A program made the translations under genes and the position numbers. Below, piece after piece: positions 55,291 to 64,000 of a stretch of DNA of 64,000 nucleotides. Every line of letters starts with the position of its first letter. Position 1 is the first letter of the stretch. The notes under the pieces were generated by a model. That model saw only the letters and a list, made by a program, of their open reading frames with translations. It was not told the origin of the DNA and did not search any database. This DNA is from Diplonema papillatum (lineage: Eukaryota; Euglenozoa; Diplonemea; Diplonemida; Diplonemidae), in the NCBI GenBank assembly GCA_030068145.1, contig JAPJBO010000026.1, positions 186,001 to 250,000 of the forward strand. Direction: 5' to 3'.

Positions 55291-56499
55291 TCAGTAGTCT
55301 CCGAGCTTCTTCAGGTACGCCAGCGTCTGTGTGCGGGTTCGTAGTTACGAAAGAAAACACCCCGCTATGCAGAGGTCTGCATCGCAGCCAAGCGACATTG
55401 TTGCAGACTCGGGCAGTCTGGGCAGGCTTCTGGATGCCTTATAAGAGCACGAGCTTGTTGGGGGTACATATTAACATCGCGGGAAAGTTTAACGTGCAGT
55501 CATTTGGGGGAGGGGAAGGGAGGAGCCGTGTTTTTTTGTCCCCACAAACCTTCTTGTTCCAGATGCCGTACTTGTCGATGCCGAGCTGCTTGTTGCGGAT
55601 CGCTCTCCTTCGCATGTATTCCTCGAATCGTTCTTGCCGCAACTCGTCCTTAACCCCTCGCCGTTCGTCGAGATTCTGAAGTGGAGCGGTGAAAATGCGA
55701 ACACAAAAAGCAGTTGAAAGGAATCAATTTTTTGTACATGTGTGTAGGCGACTGCAGTCTCTGTTTGAAGCTAGTCACAACAGGATAAGCTGAAGCAATC
55801 GGTGAACTGGACCCCATTGCTAGACAAATACTCGTTTGTTTGGCAGAGCACCCTGGCGGATGAATGAAGGGTGGGGGGCAGCGAAACGAGATGCATCATG
55901 TTGTGTCCTCTTACTTGTTCGTTGTCGACACTGGAGGAGACCCCGAAAGCCGGGAAGTGTTCGGTTTAAAGAAGTGCGTAGGTTTGTTGAAAACGAATAA
56001 ATACCGAGTTGGTCTGCGCGGACCGCTCGATCTGGCGAGCGATGTAAGGAGCCCGCTCCAGCGTTTCAGCGACGCGGGTGTAGTTGTGGCTGAAGGCTTG
56101 GTCGTGGCCGGGGTGGTCGTCGAGGATGTTGCGGTGAAGCCACTCGTAGTAGATGTCCCGCCAAAACGGGTTTCCCGGCACGTACTCACGGTACTGCGGC
56201 GAAATGCCTGTCTGGCGGAGGGTCTCGAGCTGGTACTGCGGCGCCCATTGCCCGTCGAACTGGGCAGCCGACTTCAACTGGTGCCCTGGCTCCCCTGGAC
56301 TCTGGAAGCGGTGGTAGTTGTGGGGCGATGCAACGGTCTCCCACTCGTGCGACGAGTACAGCTGCTTTTGGTAGAGACGCATCGGCGGCGCGGTCCACGC
56401 GGTCTGATTAACCTTCCACGGCGCAGTCGTGGGGGCGAAATGAGGGTGCCGTATCTGGCGCGCCAGCGCCGGCCGCGCCATGTTTACGCGCTGCATCAA
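55291..56499 (-). CDS. Three-exon gene for a basic protein of unknown function
   Basis: Exons 56499..56005, 55675..55550 and 55326..55291, all phase 0, give about 218 residues. Donors are TCG|GTATTT and AAG|GTTTGT; acceptors are TTCAG|AAT and CACAG|ACG. The ATG may be 56499 (MMQRVN) or 56481 (MARPALARQ). The N-terminus is rich in Arg, Ala and Pro with no acidic residue for 60 positions, as in mitochondrial presequences. The middle is rich in Tyr, Trp and His (FWRDIYYEWLHRNILDDHPG), and exon 2 is a charged helix (DERRGVKDELRQERFEEYMR). The last exon encodes only TLAYLKKLGDY. The composition resembles lineage-specific subunits of mitochondrial complexes, but no family is recognised. Clean splice phases make the gene itself likely. 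Confidence 0.65.
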
Positions 56500-57853
56500 G
56501 CACCCCCCTCCTTCCTGGCATCGGGTTTTCTAGAGTGACCGTCGTTTGTGCTCAACAAATGAGATTTGTCAAGAACAAACCCCGATCGTACTATCCTCAC
56601 CTCCCGCTACATCGGAGAAGGTTGAAGGAAGCGCGAATCTTACTAACGTGCAGTGTTCATGCAGTTCGGATGAACACCGACCCTACTTTGCAGCATGGCA
56701 TATACATCGTTCGTACGTTTTATCCGGTGTGACGTTTGCATTCGCAAGGAAGTGCGATTACTAACGTTGTCTACTACCAGTATGGTATGGGAACTTGCGC
56801 GGCGATTCTGTACTGTGTGAGTGCAGCCAAGCCGCAGTGTTCATGAAGTTCAGAGGAACACCAACCCTACTTTGCAGCATGACACATCTTTGTATCCGGT
56901 GTGACGTTGCATTCGCAAGGCTTTTGTACGTGCGCACCGAGCTGTGCATACAGTCAGTTGCGAAGATGTGAGGCGCAGTGGGCAGGCAACAATGGGTACG
57001 AGGTAGACTCCGGAGGGGCGAGCACGAAGTCATGCCCAGCGACGACGCGGGACCCACGCCGACGACCTTCTGTTCAGATACTAGCTCACTCGGACAAAAT
57101 GATAGCTGCCTGGCTCGCCGACGGCACGTGTTTGAACAAAAAAGCGGAAGAAAGGCTCAGTCGCAACAAGCGGGGGGAGGTTAAGCGGTATGCATTGTGC
57201 GTTAGGATTAGGCGCTCCCTTGCGCCTTCGCATGGCACCTTTGCTTGACCGAGGTGTATAAAAGAGCCAATTCACCCCCTGCCCGATCTCTCCGCACGTG
57301 ATGTGTCGTGATGAGCCTTGTAGAACGTAAACAAGTTTGGCGGAGCGGAATCGAGTGTGATCGCCGCGTAATCGTTTGGGTTAGAATGCAAAGGATCTGT
57401 GGCGATAATCTGCATATGACAGCCGCGTGATCGTTTCAGGTTAGTGTGAGTTTGATCAAAGTAACATCGAGCCACAGTCAACGCCGCGTGGGTGCGGACT
57501 TTAGATATTAACCATCACGGTTCAAACCCCCGTTTGCGCGTCCCCTGTATGCATCCAGCGGGTGTCGGTGGTATGAACGAGGGGTTGCCCGCATCCAGCC
57601 GGCAATCAGCTCGCATCGGGGAGGTGACGCTACCCACCTGGACGACGTGTCCTGCTGCCCCTGGGAATGCCCGCGTAATGGAGCTCAGGTCGTTTTCAGG
57701 GAGGTGAATTGGCTCGATAATAGAGCATGGGTGGAAACGAAAGTTCAGCGCATGAGCGGACGGGTGTGTGCTGCTAGAGTCAAGTAGTCTGCGGAACTAC
57801 GAGAATCAGAGAATCAGAGAAGAAAGTTGAAGTAAGGTAAGTAAGTGTGGTAC

Positions 57854-57871
57854 TCATTTGCATGCAAATGA
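57854..57871. repeat. 18-bp perfect palindrome
   Basis: TCATTTGCATGCAAATGA is its own reverse complement. It contains two overlapping ATTTGCAT octamers facing each other. Its role, if any, is unknown. Confidence 0.9.
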
Positions 57872-58044
57872 CTCCCCACTAACGCAACAAGAAGTCCGAT
57901 GAAACCCCTTGTCAATACCACCCAACGACTGCGACGCGCGTGCGAAATGTCGGACGCTAGCGTCTGTCAAGAGCATGCGTGACTCAGCCGTGTTTTAAAG
58001 GTGAGATGAGAGGCATCGGCTCACTCTGTCAAGGGACCATACCA

Positions 58045-58806
58045 CTAACGCAACAAGAAGACGAAGTCAGGTAAAAAGAAGTGCGTATTTTTGTTGGAAG
58101 AACATTTTCGTAGTTGGGGCTTGCAGTTATAAACGAAGTACCGGGCAATCAGACCAAGGGTGATGATACAACATAGGTTTCTTGCTCTTCGCGTGTGCAG
58201 GGTATAAACCTCTCTGGGGGGTTTCCGTCTTAGCAGTTCCTTGTTTGGCTTCGTTTTTCTTTCATGTGCAGCCGTTGTTCCGGAAATGTTCCGAATGTAC
58301 AACCGTATTCCAAAAAAAACGATGAGCAAATCTCCTACATCGCCCTCAGGGTGTTCTGCAAGAGTTTGTGCTGAGGTAGAGTCGCGATGCGACTGACTGG
58401 AACTTTTCGGAAGGCGATTTCCCGTGGCTCCGAAGCACGCGAGAATTGTAATTAGGGTTCTTCGTGCAGGTTTTTTTAGTATGCCTGCATGCAACTCTGA
58501 TCCCGTGTACTCTTGCCAGTTCCCCCTATGACAGCTCGCTCTGCCTTTGCTTTTCGGTTGGAATCGAAACGTGCGCGGTTCGTTGGACGTCGTTACAACT
58601 TCAAAAACTTCGGCGACAGCTGGAGGCAGGAGGTTGCGGTGATTCAACCACGAACGAATCTCACCCTCTGCAACCAACCCGGGATCAGTGTGGAAGTCTA
58701 AGGTAAAGCTGCCGAACCGTAATAAACCTAAAAGCTCCCGATCCACTCCAGGTGGTTCAGGTTTTGTGCAGCGATATACCAGTCCAGCATTTGTGTGGTT
58801 CATCAT
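58045..58806 (-). CDS. Open frame of 253 residues, doubtful
   Basis: The first half (FGSFTLDFHTDPGLVAEGEI, SWLNHRNLLPPAVAEVFEVV) could be an exon of an unknown protein. The second half runs through a family D repeat (NISGTTAAHERK), so the full frame is unlikely to be one protein. No motif is recognised. Confidence 0.2.
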   Translation of the reverse strand: MMNHTNAGLVYRCTKPEPPGVDRELLGLLRFGSFTLDFHTDPGLVAEGEIRSWLNHRNLLPPAVAEVFEVVTTSNEPRTFRFQPKSKGRASCHRGNWQEYTGSELHAGILKKPARRTLITILACFGATGNRLPKSSSQSHRDSTSAQTLAEHPEGDVGDLLIVFFGIRLYIRNISGTTAAHERKTKPNKELLRRKPPREVYTLHTRRARNLCCIITLGLIARYFVYNCKPQLRKCSSNKNTHFFLPDFVFLLR

Positions 58807-58837
58807 TTTTCAAAATACGGCATTCAGAAAAAGACAG

Positions 58838-59000
58838 GCGCTTTGTTTTGTTTTGTGCCCGGTTTGCGGGTTTGCGAATTGTTTGTGCGTGCCGTTTGAT
58901 CGTTTTCCCACTTGTGTCTACCTGTGTCATGTCCAAGTAAGGAATTCGGATCAACCACCAACACACGCTACCTGCGTCTTTTTAGCGACATACGTTAAGT
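58838..59000 (+). repeat. Dispersed repeat family E, copy 2
   Basis: Matches 32746-32880 along its length with a 25-bp insertion near 58858. A second short match (GAGTTAACTGTACAGTCAAAGTGTC-type) follows at 59605, as it does at 33168 after copy 1. Confidence 0.65.
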
Positions 59001-60312
59001 TCGAAAGAAAAGGAGTGCAAAGGACTTCAATTGTTGGTGCTGCAGAAGCAATTTCATGTGCTCTATCCTCTGGAGCGGTCACAAGCACGGGTGGTCCGGG
59101 CTAAACAACCCAGCCCCAAGTATGCATGGTGACTGGCCTGGAAAAGTGTATGGTGGACAGTATTACAGTACTAATCTCTCATGGGTTCGTGTCTAAGGGT
59201 AAACAGGACTAGCCGGAAGGCATAGATGCGACAAGATTCTTGGAAAAACTATCCCGTTTAAACTGGACTATGCTGGCTGTGCTGCTTGTGTTGCGTGGCA
59301 AAAAATTAGTACGGCGCTTTCTTTCGAGTGAAAGTTCTTTTGTTTGTGCGCACTAGCGGAACTACCTGCGTTGGTAGGTTTCATGCGGCACGCTGCCAAC
59401 TACTAATTCTTACGACCAACAATGCATATGTCTTTTTGGTAACACAAAAAAAGTAGCCGTTTGCTACCGAAGGAGACGGTGATTGCCAGGTTGCGGAACA
59501 CTCCAAAGGAAGCCGAACGCCGGAATTGTGTGGCCCCGCGGACTGGCCTTCCAGGCCACCCATAGTTGCACCTACACGGTGTACTCCATCATCCAGTGGG
59601 GAGGAGTTAACTGTACAGTCAAAGTGTCCGATGTCCGCAACAGTAACTATATTTTGACTTGTTAACGGCTGGCAACGGCAGCGGCCACTTTCGGTCCGGG
59701 ACCCGACTAAAAGGATGAAAGTTACTGGTTTACGTCTGTCTCGGGGGATCAAACAGGCCACACCACCTGAACAACACATCGAATAATATGGTGCAATCCT
59801 TGTCGCAAGTCTTGTACCCAAAGGTTGACTAAGTCGCGAAGTCACCTACGGCTGTCACATGTGAACAGCCTCCATGTTTTGACGCAAGCCGCAGGGGAAG
59901 TTTTTAGAGTTAAAGTCGCTTGAAAATCCGGGTTTTTAGTTTAGTAGCACGTTGAGGCAGAGCACTGCCACTGAAGGGGAAGGAGAAACGTTCAGCAGAA
60001 TGGAAGAAACAAAACCGTTTGGACAGTGCCGGAGTTCGGGTCTGTTTTGCACTGACGCCTCATCAACATCACTTTCCATTGCAACCGCCCATGATGGCGA
60101 AGACGGCGGCAAGGTGAAACGGTGTTCTTCGCGTGTACAGGGAATAACCTTCGCTTGGAGGGAATCCCTGAACAAACACTTTTTTTGGTTGAGTTCGTTC
60201 AAGCCGGAAATGGTCCTCTCAGTGTAAAGGCTGTTTGAAATAGCGTCAGCGGTTGTGAAAGAAGTCCGGTACCACAGTTGGTAGTAGTTGATTGGTTTCT
60301 TTTCTACAAGCC

Positions 60313-60375
60313 TCGTGTTTGCGATGCTATGAACCCCCGCTGCTCTTCAGCGAGGTATTTTGAGCGGCTTCGCTG
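60313..60375 (-). pseudogene. Relic of a haloperoxidase C-terminus
   Basis: Plus-strand text GTTTGCGATGCTATGAACCC and GAGCGGCTTCGCTG corresponds to the last 20 codons and stop region of the haloperoxidase genes, with changes and deletions. The rest of that copy is gone. It shows that the array once had at least one more unit. Confidence 0.6.
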
Positions 60376-60448
60376 TCCTTCGCCATAGGCTTTACCAACA
60401 CTCTGGCAAAGCGTGACTGAGAACGGGGAGGATGCAAGAACGTGATGG

Positions 60449-60560
60449 AATGGTGTTGTGCTCAATACCGCGTTGTTCCAAGGACGTAGCTCATCGTCGC
60501 AGCGCTGGGTTAATTTCGGGTCCGTCCATTTCCACATAGGTACTGTCAGGCACCACAGAT
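60449..60560 (-). repeat. Family C copy downstream of the haloperoxidase
   Basis: Contains GGTCCGTCCATTTCCACATAGG and GTTGTTCCAAGGACGTAGCTCA in part, very close to 63447-63575. It belongs to the repeated 3' flank of the haloperoxidase unit. Confidence 0.6.
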
Positions 60561-60787
60561 GCTGATGAGGCAATCAGCTTCGGTTACCAGCAACTGCGAA
60601 GATGGCGGCAAAGGTGTTAATTGTTTGTTCTTCGATTGTACAGGGAAGTAGCCCTCTTTTTGGTTGGGTTTGTTTGATCTTCTCATGTGCAGGCGTTGTT
60701 CCTTCCCGTGCAAAAGTGTGTGCGTGTGTGTACGAGATGCTTGGGGTCCCGTACCGCAGTGTGGGAGTGGAAGCAAAGGGATCACGC

Positions 60788-62302
60788 TTAGTGTTTGTGA
60801 TGCCATGAGCCCTTGCCGCTCTTGTAAAAGCGAGGCTTCTTGAGCGGCTTTGCTGGTCCACGCATCGGTGCCGTGCCGTTCAAGAGGGCATCGTAGTACG
60901 AAAACGCGAACCCGCCGAACTGCCCGCAAATGTCCGCCGCAGCATCGATCGCGTCCTGGAAGTGGACGCCAGCATACATTCGGCTCTTCCCGCACTGGTC
61001 CGCGAAGTCTGTCCACGTTGGAAAAGACAGAACGACGTCATTCGCGGGTGTCACACCGGGTTCAATCTTTGAGCTTCCAGCCGCAAAAGGCCGCTCCCAG
61101 TTCAAGTCGTCACCGCCAAAGTACAACCGTGCGGCCTGCGCATGCGCATGGCACAGGCACGTCGACCCTGAGGGGTACTCCGGATGGTCACCCACTGGCA
61201 TATACGACTCCCAGTCCTGTCCACGCATCGTCACATTCCCTTCCCCAACGCCACCCCAGGCCTTTACATTTCTGCTCCCGTACAGATAGCGGATGGCACT
61301 GAAAGGCCGGACTGTGTCCCACCGGCGCTTCTCGTTCCACATAAAAATGGCTGCATCAAACGTTGCCATGTTCATCACAAAGTCTGCGTGCTGAAACCGC
61401 ATGGCTGATTGACCGCGCGCCCTGGCGAATATCGAAAACGCGAGGCTTTGTACCTTGTCGTCAAACAGCTCCGCTGTGACTTTTTGCTCGTCGGTGAGTG
61501 CAGCTGAGGCTTCGAGAACCTCCTCCGCTTGCTTCCTGTAGTCTCGCCAGTTCCTGGCGTTGCTTTTAGTCGGTTCCGGAGTCTGCCATGCGTTCGGGTT
61601 AGCGTACGAGAACGGCTCTGTGATCCCTGCCTGTGGTGTCACAAACTGCTGGATCAAGTATTTCCCGGTACGCATAAGCTGCATTGCCGGCTGCCAGCGG
61701 GAGGGATTCTTCAAGTCATACGCGTTGTTAACAGGGGTGTAATCTGTCGTGTCTTCGTACGTCCTTAGATTGCGGTTCCGATTGGCATCTCCCTTCGCAT
61801 TCATCCCATCGTTGCGCCTGCCGTTAGTGACGTTGGTAGCCGCGGTCCAAGCAATACCCACTGCCGTTGTCAAGTCGGTCGTGTCGATTAGGTCTGTGTC
61901 CACCTCAAGACCGATCCGCGTCATCACTGCGCCCACATCAGGCTTTCTCTTTGGTAGGATGTCGATGAACGACACGTATGCTGCGTATAGGATCGCGGTA
62001 TTCAAGTTGCGGGTCGTCCACTCTGCTTCTGGTCGCCGCTCAATGCGGGAGTAAACGCCCACTGCAGTCTCTTGGTACGGGCACGTGGCATCGAACATTG
62101 CGGTATTCATGATAGTTACTGCGTGGAGCAACAGCGTCGGGTCTGCGCTGTTGGGGGTAATGTCGCGTCCGATGATGTTAAAAAACTCCAGAACGACGAC
62201 TAGGTACCCGTCGCCGGTATCCAGGTCGAAAGGAGGTTGCGCGCGGGCGCCTGCCGGGAACAAGCCCGCGCACGCGAGCAGCAGCACGAACCGCAGACCC
62301 AT
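60788..62302 (-). CDS. Vanadium-dependent haloperoxidase, secreted
   Basis: 504 residues, intronless. I chose ATG 62302 because it starts a signal peptide, MGLRFVLLLACAGLFPAGAR, with likely cleavage after ARA; the frame extends 25 codons upstream without such a signal. The PAP2/haloperoxidase core shows all three vanadate-binding segments in order: KRRWDTVRP (Lys325, Arg332), EYPSGS (377-380) and SRMYAGVHFQD (Arg441, His447). His447 corresponds to the vanadate-bonded histidine. The usual PSGH motif reads PSGS, so the acid-base histidine is replaced by Ser380. These enzymes oxidise halides with H2O2 to halogenate organic compounds, often at the algal cell surface. It is one unit of a tandem array with a period of about 3.04 kb. 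Function is likely but halide choice and activity are uncertain. Confidence 0.88.
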   Translation of the reverse strand: MGLRFVLLLACAGLFPAGARAQPPFDLDTGDGYLVVVLEFFNIIGRDITPNSADPTLLLHAVTIMNTAMFDATCPYQETAVGVYSRIERRPEAEWTTRNLNTAILYAAYVSFIDILPKRKPDVGAVMTRIGLEVDTDLIDTTDLTTAVGIAWTAATNVTNGRRNDGMNAKGDANRNRNLRTYEDTTDYTPVNNAYDLKNPSRWQPAMQLMRTGKYLIQQFVTPQAGITEPFSYANPNAWQTPEPTKSNARNWRDYRKQAEEVLEASAALTDEQKVTAELFDDKVQSLAFSIFARARGQSAMRFQHADFVMNMATFDAAIFMWNEKRRWDTVRPFSAIRYLYGSRNVKAWGGVGEGNVTMRGQDWESYMPVGDHPEYPSGSTCLCHAHAQAARLYFGGDDLNWERPFAAGSSKIEPGVTPANDVVLSFPTWTDFADQCGKSRMYAGVHFQDAIDAAADICGQFGGFAFSYYDALLNGTAPMRGPAKPLKKPRFYKSGKGSWHHKH

Positions 62303-62411
62303 GCTTTGTTTGTCTTTTCTCTTTGGTTGCGTGTCGGTGAGGAGGGCTCCTGGAATATTGTTCTTGGGATACCACAAATATTAGCTACATGTTTTAGCAG
62401 AACACTGCCTT

Positions 62412-62699
62412 TCATGCAGGCTGATGCTGAAGAAGACGTGAGCTACGGAGGACGGATGTCATCAGCAAGGACGCAGCAATCGTTGCAGTGGGTGAAGTTA
62501 GGATCCGTCCACTTATATATGGGTACTTCCAAGCACTCCCGGAAGGAGATGCGTCCACAGGGGATGCTTTGTTGGCTTCTCTGGTCTCGATCGTTGACAG
62601 CGCACTCTTGCAGACCTGGCAGTGCTGGGCACAGTCCCGGTGGTGACATGCCTTACACACCAGCTGGTCCAACTTCTTCCGGGCATTGATATCTCGCAT
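62412..62699 (-). CDS. Possible Cys/His-rich exon of unknown function
   Basis: Minus-strand frame of 95 residues with KLDQLVCKACHHRDCAQHCQ and VCKSAL, a CxxCHHxxCxxHCxxC pattern able to bind zinc. It lies just upstream of the haloperoxidase. In another frame the last part (VPIYKWTDPNFTH) matches peptides in the family C repeats at 60536 and 63565, so the region is at least partly repeat-derived. Confidence 0.25.
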   Translation of the reverse strand: MRDINARKKLDQLVCKACHHRDCAQHCQVCKSALSTIETREANKASPVDASPSGSAWKYPYISGRILTSPTATIAASLLMTSVLRSSRLLQHQPA

Positions 62700-63825
62700 C
62701 CGCCGCGCTTCAGTGCTTAGCTCCTTGCTGGGGAGCCTCGGCCTTCCTCGCGAGTTGTGCGGTTAGACGTGAGCGAAAGAAAAGAAATGCGCGTTTTTTT
62801 TCTGAGAGGTGTTTTTTTTAAAAGATGGAAGAGGAAGAAAACAACAACTACAAACCCGTGAGGGACCAGGGCCCTTCGTTGTAGACTGTTTCTTGTGCCG
62901 TTTTCTTCTTCTTTTTGGTTTCCGCATGCGGTGTGTTGTGCGCATCGCGTTCGCCGTCTCGGTCGGGTTTAGATTGTAGATGCAGACCGACTGTCGGTCC
63001 TGTTCCGCTGCGAACACAGCTTTCTGGTTTGAATATTTTTTGCATCGTTGAGTCGTCCGTTAAAAGTACTTGAGGGACTGCCGGTGCTTGGGCGTTGGCG
63101 AAACCGTTGTGCAGGACCCCAGACGTGGGCATGTCGAGTAGATGACGCGTCTCCTCATACCGAAGTCTTGGAGAAATGTACGCTTCATCATACCCAGGTC
63201 TCGCCTCACACATTCTGCGCAGATCCAATGACGCCAAAGAAACCAAAGAGCTGCGGTTGTTGGTGAAGCCGTTGGTTCGGTCAGAAAGGATGCTTTTCGG
63301 GCCCGGGCGGTTGGCTTTGGCAGTGGAGGGTCGGTACGGCGTCCGGGGGCTGACGATACCTTATAGCTTTCTTCGTTGGTTGGTCGTCCTTCGCCATAGG
63401 CTTTACCAAAACTCTGGCAAAGCGTGACTGAGAACGGGGAGGATGCAAAACGTGCTTGGAATGGGTTTGTGCTCAAAACTGCATTGTTCCAAGGACGTCG
63501 GTAGTTCATCGTCGCGGATGGGTAAAGTTCGGGTCCGTCCATTTCGTCATAGGTACTGTCAGGCACCACAGATGCTGATGAGGCAAATCAGCTTCGGTTA
63601 TCAGTGCAACTGACCCATAATGGCGAAAATGGCGGCAAGGTGTAAATTTCTTGTTCTTCGATTGTACAGGGAAGTAGCCCTCTTTTTGGTTGGGGTTGTT
63701 TAGCTTTCGCATGTGCAGGCGTTGTTCCGGAAATGTTCCTTTCGGTGCAAAAGGTGTGAGCGAGATGCTTGAGGTCCTGTGCAGCAGTGGTGTGTAGGTT
63801 GATTTCTTGGAAGCAAAGATCGCGC
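62700..63825. other. Spacer of the haloperoxidase array
   Basis: From about 63390 to 63825 it matches the 3' flank of the other haloperoxidase gene (60370-60787), including family C and D repeats. The part at 62760-63060 has T-rich runs and no gene. Confidence 0.6.
63447..63575 (-). repeat. Family C copy in the haloperoxidase array
   Basis: Includes GTGCTTGGAATGGGTTTGTG and GGTCCGTCCATTTCGTCATAGG in part, the closest match to 5606 and 11766 among the array copies. Confidence 0.6.
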
Positions 63826-64000
63826 CTAGTGTTTGCGATGCCATGAACCCCCGCTGCCCTTGTAAAAGCGAGGCTTCTTGAGCGGCTTTGCTGGCCCACG
63901 CATCGGTGCCGTGCCGTTCAAGAGGGCATCGTAGTACGAAAACGCGAACCCGCCGAACTGCCCGCAAATGTCCGCCGCAGCATCGATTGCTGCCTGGAAG
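63826..64000 (-). CDS. Vanadium haloperoxidase, second copy, 3' end only
   Basis: The last 57 codons of a second haloperoxidase run from the window edge to a TAG at 63826. The protein part reads FQAAIDAAADICGQFGGFAF through to KKPRFYKGSGGSWHRKH, differing from the first copy at a few places (for example Ala for Asp after FQ, and the last ten residues). The 3' flanks of the two copies are also alike. The rest of this gene, with the metal site, lies outside the window. Confidence 0.9.
   Translation of the reverse strand, partial: FQAAIDAAADICGQFGGFAFSYYDALLNGTAPMRGPAKPLKKPRFYKGSGGSWHRKH

Larger units (their letters stand above)
56500..60787. other. Long intergenic region with repeats and haloperoxidase relics
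   Basis: Has an 18-bp palindrome (57854-57871), a family E copy (58838-59000), family D copies (58195-58300, 60140-60215, 60640-60720), a family C copy (60449-60560) and a haloperoxidase C-terminal relic (60313-60375). TGCAGTGTTCATG...CCCTACTTTGCAGCATG occurs twice (56650 and 56833). A 253-residue minus frame (58045-58806) overlaps a repeat and is doubtful. Confidence 0.55.

Noticed and set aside
1..64000. Dinoflagellate spliced-leader sequence in or near gene starts
   Set aside because: I looked for its conserved 3' part upstream of the intronless genes and within the USP copy and did not find it, so the dinoflagellate assignment stays an inference.
1..64000. CRISPR array, prophage or bacterial operon
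   Set aside because: No regular repeat-spacer pattern, no ribosome-binding sites or operon-like spacing; introns and eukaryotic gene families rule out a bacterial source.

Overview
This is a 64 kb piece of nuclear genome from a eukaryotic microbe, most likely an alga. The evidence is spliced genes with GT..AG introns, a cytosolic ribosomal protein S3 gene, an ER L-type lectin, a VASt lipid-transfer protein, an FCP/SCP-type phosphatase, tRNA-derived repeats and abundant short dispersed repeats. Every confidently recognised gene lies on the minus strand. One-way gene order, tandem gene copies (RPS3, vanadium haloperoxidase) and a mix of intronless and intron-bearing genes suggest an alveolate of the dinoflagellate/chromerid kind. 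This is an inference: I saw no dinoflagellate spliced-leader sequence and most splice sites are ordinary GT..AG.

Layout (all genes minus strand, so transcription runs from high to low coordinates). 1-4516: large fibronectin-III plus coiled-coil protein, cut by the window edge. 6910-9232: VASt-domain membrane protein, two transmembrane segments, probably three exons. 12669-14162: HAD phosphatase of the FCP1/SCP type. 14386-15325: first copy of a composite mobile element. 18763-19154: exon of an unknown hydrophilic protein. 21170-21823 and 22574-23227: two RPS3 genes with identical proteins. 26918-27877: second copy of the composite element, inverted. 28317-29570: Mn-type CDF transporter. 30353-31117: methyltransferase-like protein. 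35009-37892: four-exon PPP-family phosphatase. 39338-40246: putatively N-myristoylated protein. 42770-47884: four-exon L-type lectin with a long VPVQQQ-repeat tail; its third intron-side gap (intron 2) holds a third copy of the composite element, itself broken by a hAT-like MITE and by a 1.3 kb inverted-repeat element carrying a dead ubiquitin-specific protease. 52261-54363: alanine-racemase-fold protein lacking the catalytic residues. 55291-56499: three-exon protein of unknown function. 60788-62302: vanadium haloperoxidase, with a second copy entering at the right edge (63826-64000) and a relic between them and the next gene.

Genes occupy roughly half of the window. The spaces between them carry several short repeat families that keep one orientation relative to the genes, including one family found inside introns of two unrelated genes. 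The genes do not form one pathway; they look like an ordinary mixed one-way gene cluster. The most unusual parts are the nested mobile elements in the lectin intron, the composite inverted-repeat/tRNA-like/minisatellite element, the racemase-like pseudoenzyme and the haloperoxidase array.
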